Below, piece by piece: positions 5,230 through 7,369 of a stretch of 7,369 nt of DNA. Made by a program: the position numbers and the translations under genes. Source of the DNA: K189A clade bacterium (GTDB lineage: Bacteria; Pseudomonadota; Gammaproteobacteria; Pseudomonadales; Azotimanducaceae); assembly GCA_007571095.1 (NCBI GenBank), contig RKSB01000190.1, positions 1 through 7,369 of the forward strand. Reading direction: 5' to 3'. A model generated the notes under the pieces. The model saw only the letters and a program-made list of their open reading frames with translations. It was not told the DNA's origin and made no database searches. Each line of letters starts with the position of its first letter. The stretch's first letter is position 1.

Positions 5230-6816
5230 ATGAAACGCATGCGCCTGAGGTCGTTTATGTTCAAGCAGTCGTCTTTGTTGTCCGTTGCAGTGGCCTTGTG
5301 TCTGAGTGCCTGTTTTGAAAACGAACTGGCTGCTTCGACCAGCGAAATTTCCCCTTTTGCCGAGATACCGCTGGAGGGCGACTCCGACAACCTGTGGCGA
5401 GAAAGTCATCATCCGTTTATCGGTGCCACTCCTGTGGATGTGGATGGCGATGATCAGTTGGAAATCTTTGTCGGCGGTGGAGAGGGGCATTCGGACAGGC
5501 TGTTTTTCTATCGTCAAGGCCGCCTGATCAATCAGATTGAAGGGACGGGCCTGTCTTCCGTACGCGCAACCTATGGTGCCAACTCTATCGACTTTGACGA
5601 TGACGGCGATACCGACCTCATACTGGCCCGCAGCAACGGAGTTTTCTGGTACGAAAACAACGCAGGTCGGTTTACTCAGCATCAAATCCTGCCCATGCCG
5701 GACAAGACTTCTGCTTTCAGCGTTGCCCTGAGCGACATCGACAAAGACGGCGACCTTGACATCTATGTCAGCATGTTCGTTGACTTTGCCAACTTTCGAT
5801 CGGTTACCTTCAACGACCCGTCGCACGCCAGACAAAATCGAATGCTGCGCAACGACGGCGACAATCGCTTTGTCGATGTGACGCAGGAGTCTGGAACGGC
5901 AGGCTTGCAGAACAGCTTTCTGGCCAGTTTTGTCGATCTCGATGAAGACGGCTGGCAGGACCTGGTTGTGGCTCAGAACACAGGCCAGGTTGAGGTCTTT
6001 CGCAATTCGGGCAATGGCCGGTTTGAGAAAAAGGATTTTGCAACCGGCTGGGGCTTCTGGATGAGTCTGACAACCGGCGACTTTGACAGAGACGGCGATC
6101 TGGACCTGTTCTTTTCCAACTCTGGAAATTCCATTCCGCATTTTTTTCTGGAGTTTCTGAGTGATGCCACGGATGAGCAACCCCGCAACTACGAATGGAC
6201 GCTCATGCGAAACGACGGCAATTTTCAATTCACCAATGTTACCCAGGCCGTTGGCCTGAACGGACAGGGCTTCGGCTGGGGCGGAGTGTTCGAAGACTTG
6301 ACGCTGGATGGCCGCCTGGAACTGCTGGTTGCACAAAACTACATCAAGTGGCCTTTGCACAGGGCCTTTCCCCTGAAGGCCAGAACCCTTGTTCAGTCTG
6401 GGGACGGCTTTCGTCATTCGCCGGAACTGGGCCTGGAAAACCCTTATTTTGGTCAGGTGCCGCTTGTTCTGGATATCAATCAGGACGGTCGCCCCGATGT
6501 TTTCTGGGTCAACATGGAGGGCTTCAACCGAGCTTTTTTGAATACCTCGGACAATCACTTCCTCACGCTGGCTTTTGCTGACAATCTCGCCTCTCTGGGT
6601 GCACGCGCCACTCTGATTATGGCGGATGGCAGCCAAAGCTATCTGCGGGAAGTACAAAATTCCGGCGGCATGTCTGCCGATCAGTGGACAGGCCTGGTCT
6701 TTGGCCTGGGCGATTCAACTTCTGTTCAGAGGGTTCTCATAGAGTGGCTGGACGGCACCACCCAAACCCTCGACAATCCGGCGATTGACCGCACGATATA
6801 CATAGACAAACCCTAG
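5230..6816 (+). CDS. FG-GAP/VCBS propeller lipoprotein with ASPIC/UnbV domain (CRTAC1 family)
   Basis: This is a 528-residue envelope protein. A basic, hydrophobic N-terminus ends in lipobox LSAC (25-28); Phe at +2 favours the outer membrane. Seven Asp-rich calcium-binding-type repeats follow at about 70, 121, 169, 236, 284, 356 and 415 (for example DFDDDGDTDLI, DIDKDGDLDI, DFDRDGDLDLF), as in a seven-bladed beta-propeller. The sixth (DLTLDGRLEL) is degenerate. The last 75 residues (SLGARATLI, LREVQNSGG, VFGLGD, IEWLDGTTQTL) match the ASPIC/UnbV domain found at the end of CRTAC1-like proteins. The role of these proteins is not established; calcium-stabilised extracellular binding is inferred. 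Start choice is uncertain: 5230 has GAGAG at 5214-5218, while ATG 5257 has TGAGG at 5246-5250 and gives a shorter, cleaner signal peptide with Cys at 19. It is last in the four-gene cluster. Confidence 0.93.
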   Translation: MKRMRLRSFMFKQSSLLSVAVALCLSACFENELAASTSEISPFAEIPLEGDSDNLWRESHHPFIGATPVDVDGDDQLEIFVGGGEGHSDRLFFYRQGRLINQIEGTGLSSVRATYGANSIDFDDDGDTDLILARSNGVFWYENNAGRFTQHQILPMPDKTSAFSVALSDIDKDGDLDIYVSMFVDFANFRSVTFNDPSHARQNRMLRNDGDNRFVDVTQESGTAGLQNSFLASFVDLDEDGWQDLVVAQNTGQVEVFRNSGNGRFEKKDFATGWGFWMSLTTGDFDRDGDLDLFFSNSGNSIPHFFLEFLSDATDEQPRNYEWTLMRNDGNFQFTNVTQAVGLNGQGFGWGGVFEDLTLDGRLELLVAQNYIKWPLHRAFPLKARTLVQSGDGFRHSPELGLENPYFGQVPLVLDINQDGRPDVFWVNMEGFNRAFLNTSDNHFLTLAFADNLASLGARATLIMADGSQSYLREVQNSGGMSADQWTGLVFGLGDSTSVQRVLIEWLDGTTQTLDNPAIDRTIYIDKP

Positions 6817-6819
6817 TTT

Positions 6820-6878
6820 TCGGCAACAAGTACCAGCTAGCCATTCTTTTTTCGCAAAGCCCTGTTGACTGTTGCCGA
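6820..6878. repeat. Inverted repeat downstream of the FG-GAP gene
   Basis: TCGGCAACA (6820-6828) and TGTTGCCGA (6870-6878) are exact 9-base inverted arms separated by 41 bases, starting just after the stop of the FG-GAP gene. The loop contains a run of six or seven T/C-T bases (6846-6852). No compact stem followed by a T-run is seen, so it is not a textbook terminator. Its place between convergent genes suits a transcript end. Confidence 0.35.
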
Positions 6879-6890
6879 GCAGGGGTTCGG

Positions 6891-6905
6891 GCCTTGAGTC
6901 AAGGC
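6891..6905. terminator. Palindrome at the convergent gene ends, possible terminator stem
   Basis: GCCTTGAGTCAAGGC is a perfect palindrome around one central base. It would fold as a 6-bp stem with a 3-base loop. It contains the stop codon of the minus-strand gene (6899-6901) and lies 75 bases beyond the FG-GAP stop. On the plus strand it is followed by a pyrimidine-rich TCCCTCTCC rather than a T-run, so termination is only suggested by position. Confidence 0.3.
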
Positions 6906-7369
6906 TCCCTCTCCGGCCTCATGTCGACAAGGCGAATGCCCGTGTTTGCCGGCGGATTTGGGGTCTCAGGCCTAAACCAGCGCAGGATAATTACCGTTGA
7001 AACGGCAATCGGCATTGGCGTATAGGCATGCCATAAGCGTACGGCTGGCTCGTGAGTATTTCGGCGCAGGATGTACAGATCACCGAACGTGCGCTCCACC
7101 GAGTAACCCGAAACAACAAGAAGCTGTGGGTATGCGGTGACTATGTGGCTGAACAGGGACTCGGGTTTATCCGCAGTTAACTCAATCGCTTCGCTGCCTC
7201 TGGTTCTGTCGTAAAGGGGTATTTTTCTGTGCAGATGGTAGTAGCCGGTAAATTGAAAATAGTTGCGATCTGACTGCCACACTGAACGAACATCGGGATT
7301 GCGGGCGAGATAACGGTAAGCCGCAAGGATCGGGTCCGGGTCACGGACGAAGAATATGTGATCAGATTC
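6899..7369 (-). CDS. Partial protein, possible C-terminal tail of a membrane glycosyltransferase
   Basis: The minus-strand frame is open from the right window edge to a TGA at 6899-6901, giving 156 residues with the 5' end outside the window. A GTG at 7282 is internal, because coding continues upstream with RDPDPILAAYRYLARNPDV. Features seen are that helix-like segment, then TGYYHLHRKIPLYD (41-54), a segment LLVVSGYSVERTFGDLYILRRN (83-104) and a proline-rich tail. The YYHLHRKIPLY block resembles, from memory, the soluble C-terminal part of Alg9-like or GT39-like membrane mannosyltransferases, where a (G)GYxxLHRxxPLY pattern recurs. That assignment is tentative. The catalytic and membrane parts would lie off the window. 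It is convergent with the FG-GAP gene and so not part of that cluster. Confidence 0.6.
   Translation of the reverse strand, partial: ESDHIFFVRDPDPILAAYRYLARNPDVRSVWQSDRNYFQFTGYYHLHRKIPLYDRTRGSEAIELTADKPESLFSHIVTAYPQLLVVSGYSVERTFGDLYILRRNTHEPAVRLWHAYTPMPIAVSTVIILRWFRPETPNPPANTGIRLVDMRPEREP

Noticed and set aside
4933..6657. A 574-codon open frame on the minus strand across the FG-GAP gene and the end of birA
   Set aside because: It is antisense to two well-supported genes, shows no recognisable domain, and arises because the repeated Asp/Gly/Leu-rich coding sequence has few stops in the opposite frame.
1..7369. tRNA, rRNA, CRISPR array, transposase or terminal inverted repeats of a mobile element
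   Set aside because: None was seen: gene-dense coding covers almost all of the window, and the only repeats are the short ones listed.

Overview
This window holds seven protein-coding genes packed at bacterial density. GC content looks to be in the mid-50s percent (judged by eye). The Tat-type and Sec-type lipoprotein signals, a BirA with an N-terminal DNA-binding region, and the style of the alpha/beta hydrolase and FG-GAP/UnbV proteins suggest a Gram-negative proteobacterium, most likely an environmental or marine gammaproteobacterium. That placement is inference: there is no rRNA or other marker gene here.

Layout. A leftward two-gene operon runs from about 1843 down to 109. An alpha/beta hydrolase is followed after 25 bases by a short-chain dehydrogenase/reductase (SDR) that has a strong Shine-Dalgarno sequence. 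A 122-base divergent intergenic region (1844-1965) holds a -10-like element readable on both strands and a small inverted repeat. From 1966 to 6816 a rightward run of four genes is separated by only 13-18 bases: a deazaflavin (F420)-type nitroreductase/quinone reductase homologue, a PhoD-like phosphatase carrying a Tat lipoprotein signal, a biotin-protein ligase/repressor (BirA), and a lipoprotein with a seven-repeat FG-GAP propeller and a C-terminal ASPIC/UnbV domain. A convergent gene enters from the right edge on the minus strand (6899-7369, 5' end missing). It may be the C-terminal tail of a membrane glycosyltransferase.

How the genes work together. The hydrolase and SDR could act in sequence on one small organic substrate (hydrolysis, then alcohol/ketone redox), but the substrate cannot be read from sequence. 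The rightward cluster looks like a transcriptional unit of unrelated functions: a redox enzyme, an envelope phosphodiesterase/phosphatase, a cytoplasmic biotin ligase, and an envelope-anchored propeller. The usual gammaproteobacterial partner of birA (coaX) does not follow it here.

At the left edge, bases 1-37 exactly repeat bases 182-218 inside the SDR gene, and a fold-back sequence lies between the first copy and the SDR stop. This may be a local duplication or an artefact at a contig end. I found no tRNA, rRNA, CRISPR array, insertion sequence or recognisable new defence or mobile system. The window reads as ordinary chromosome with a few points worth checking.
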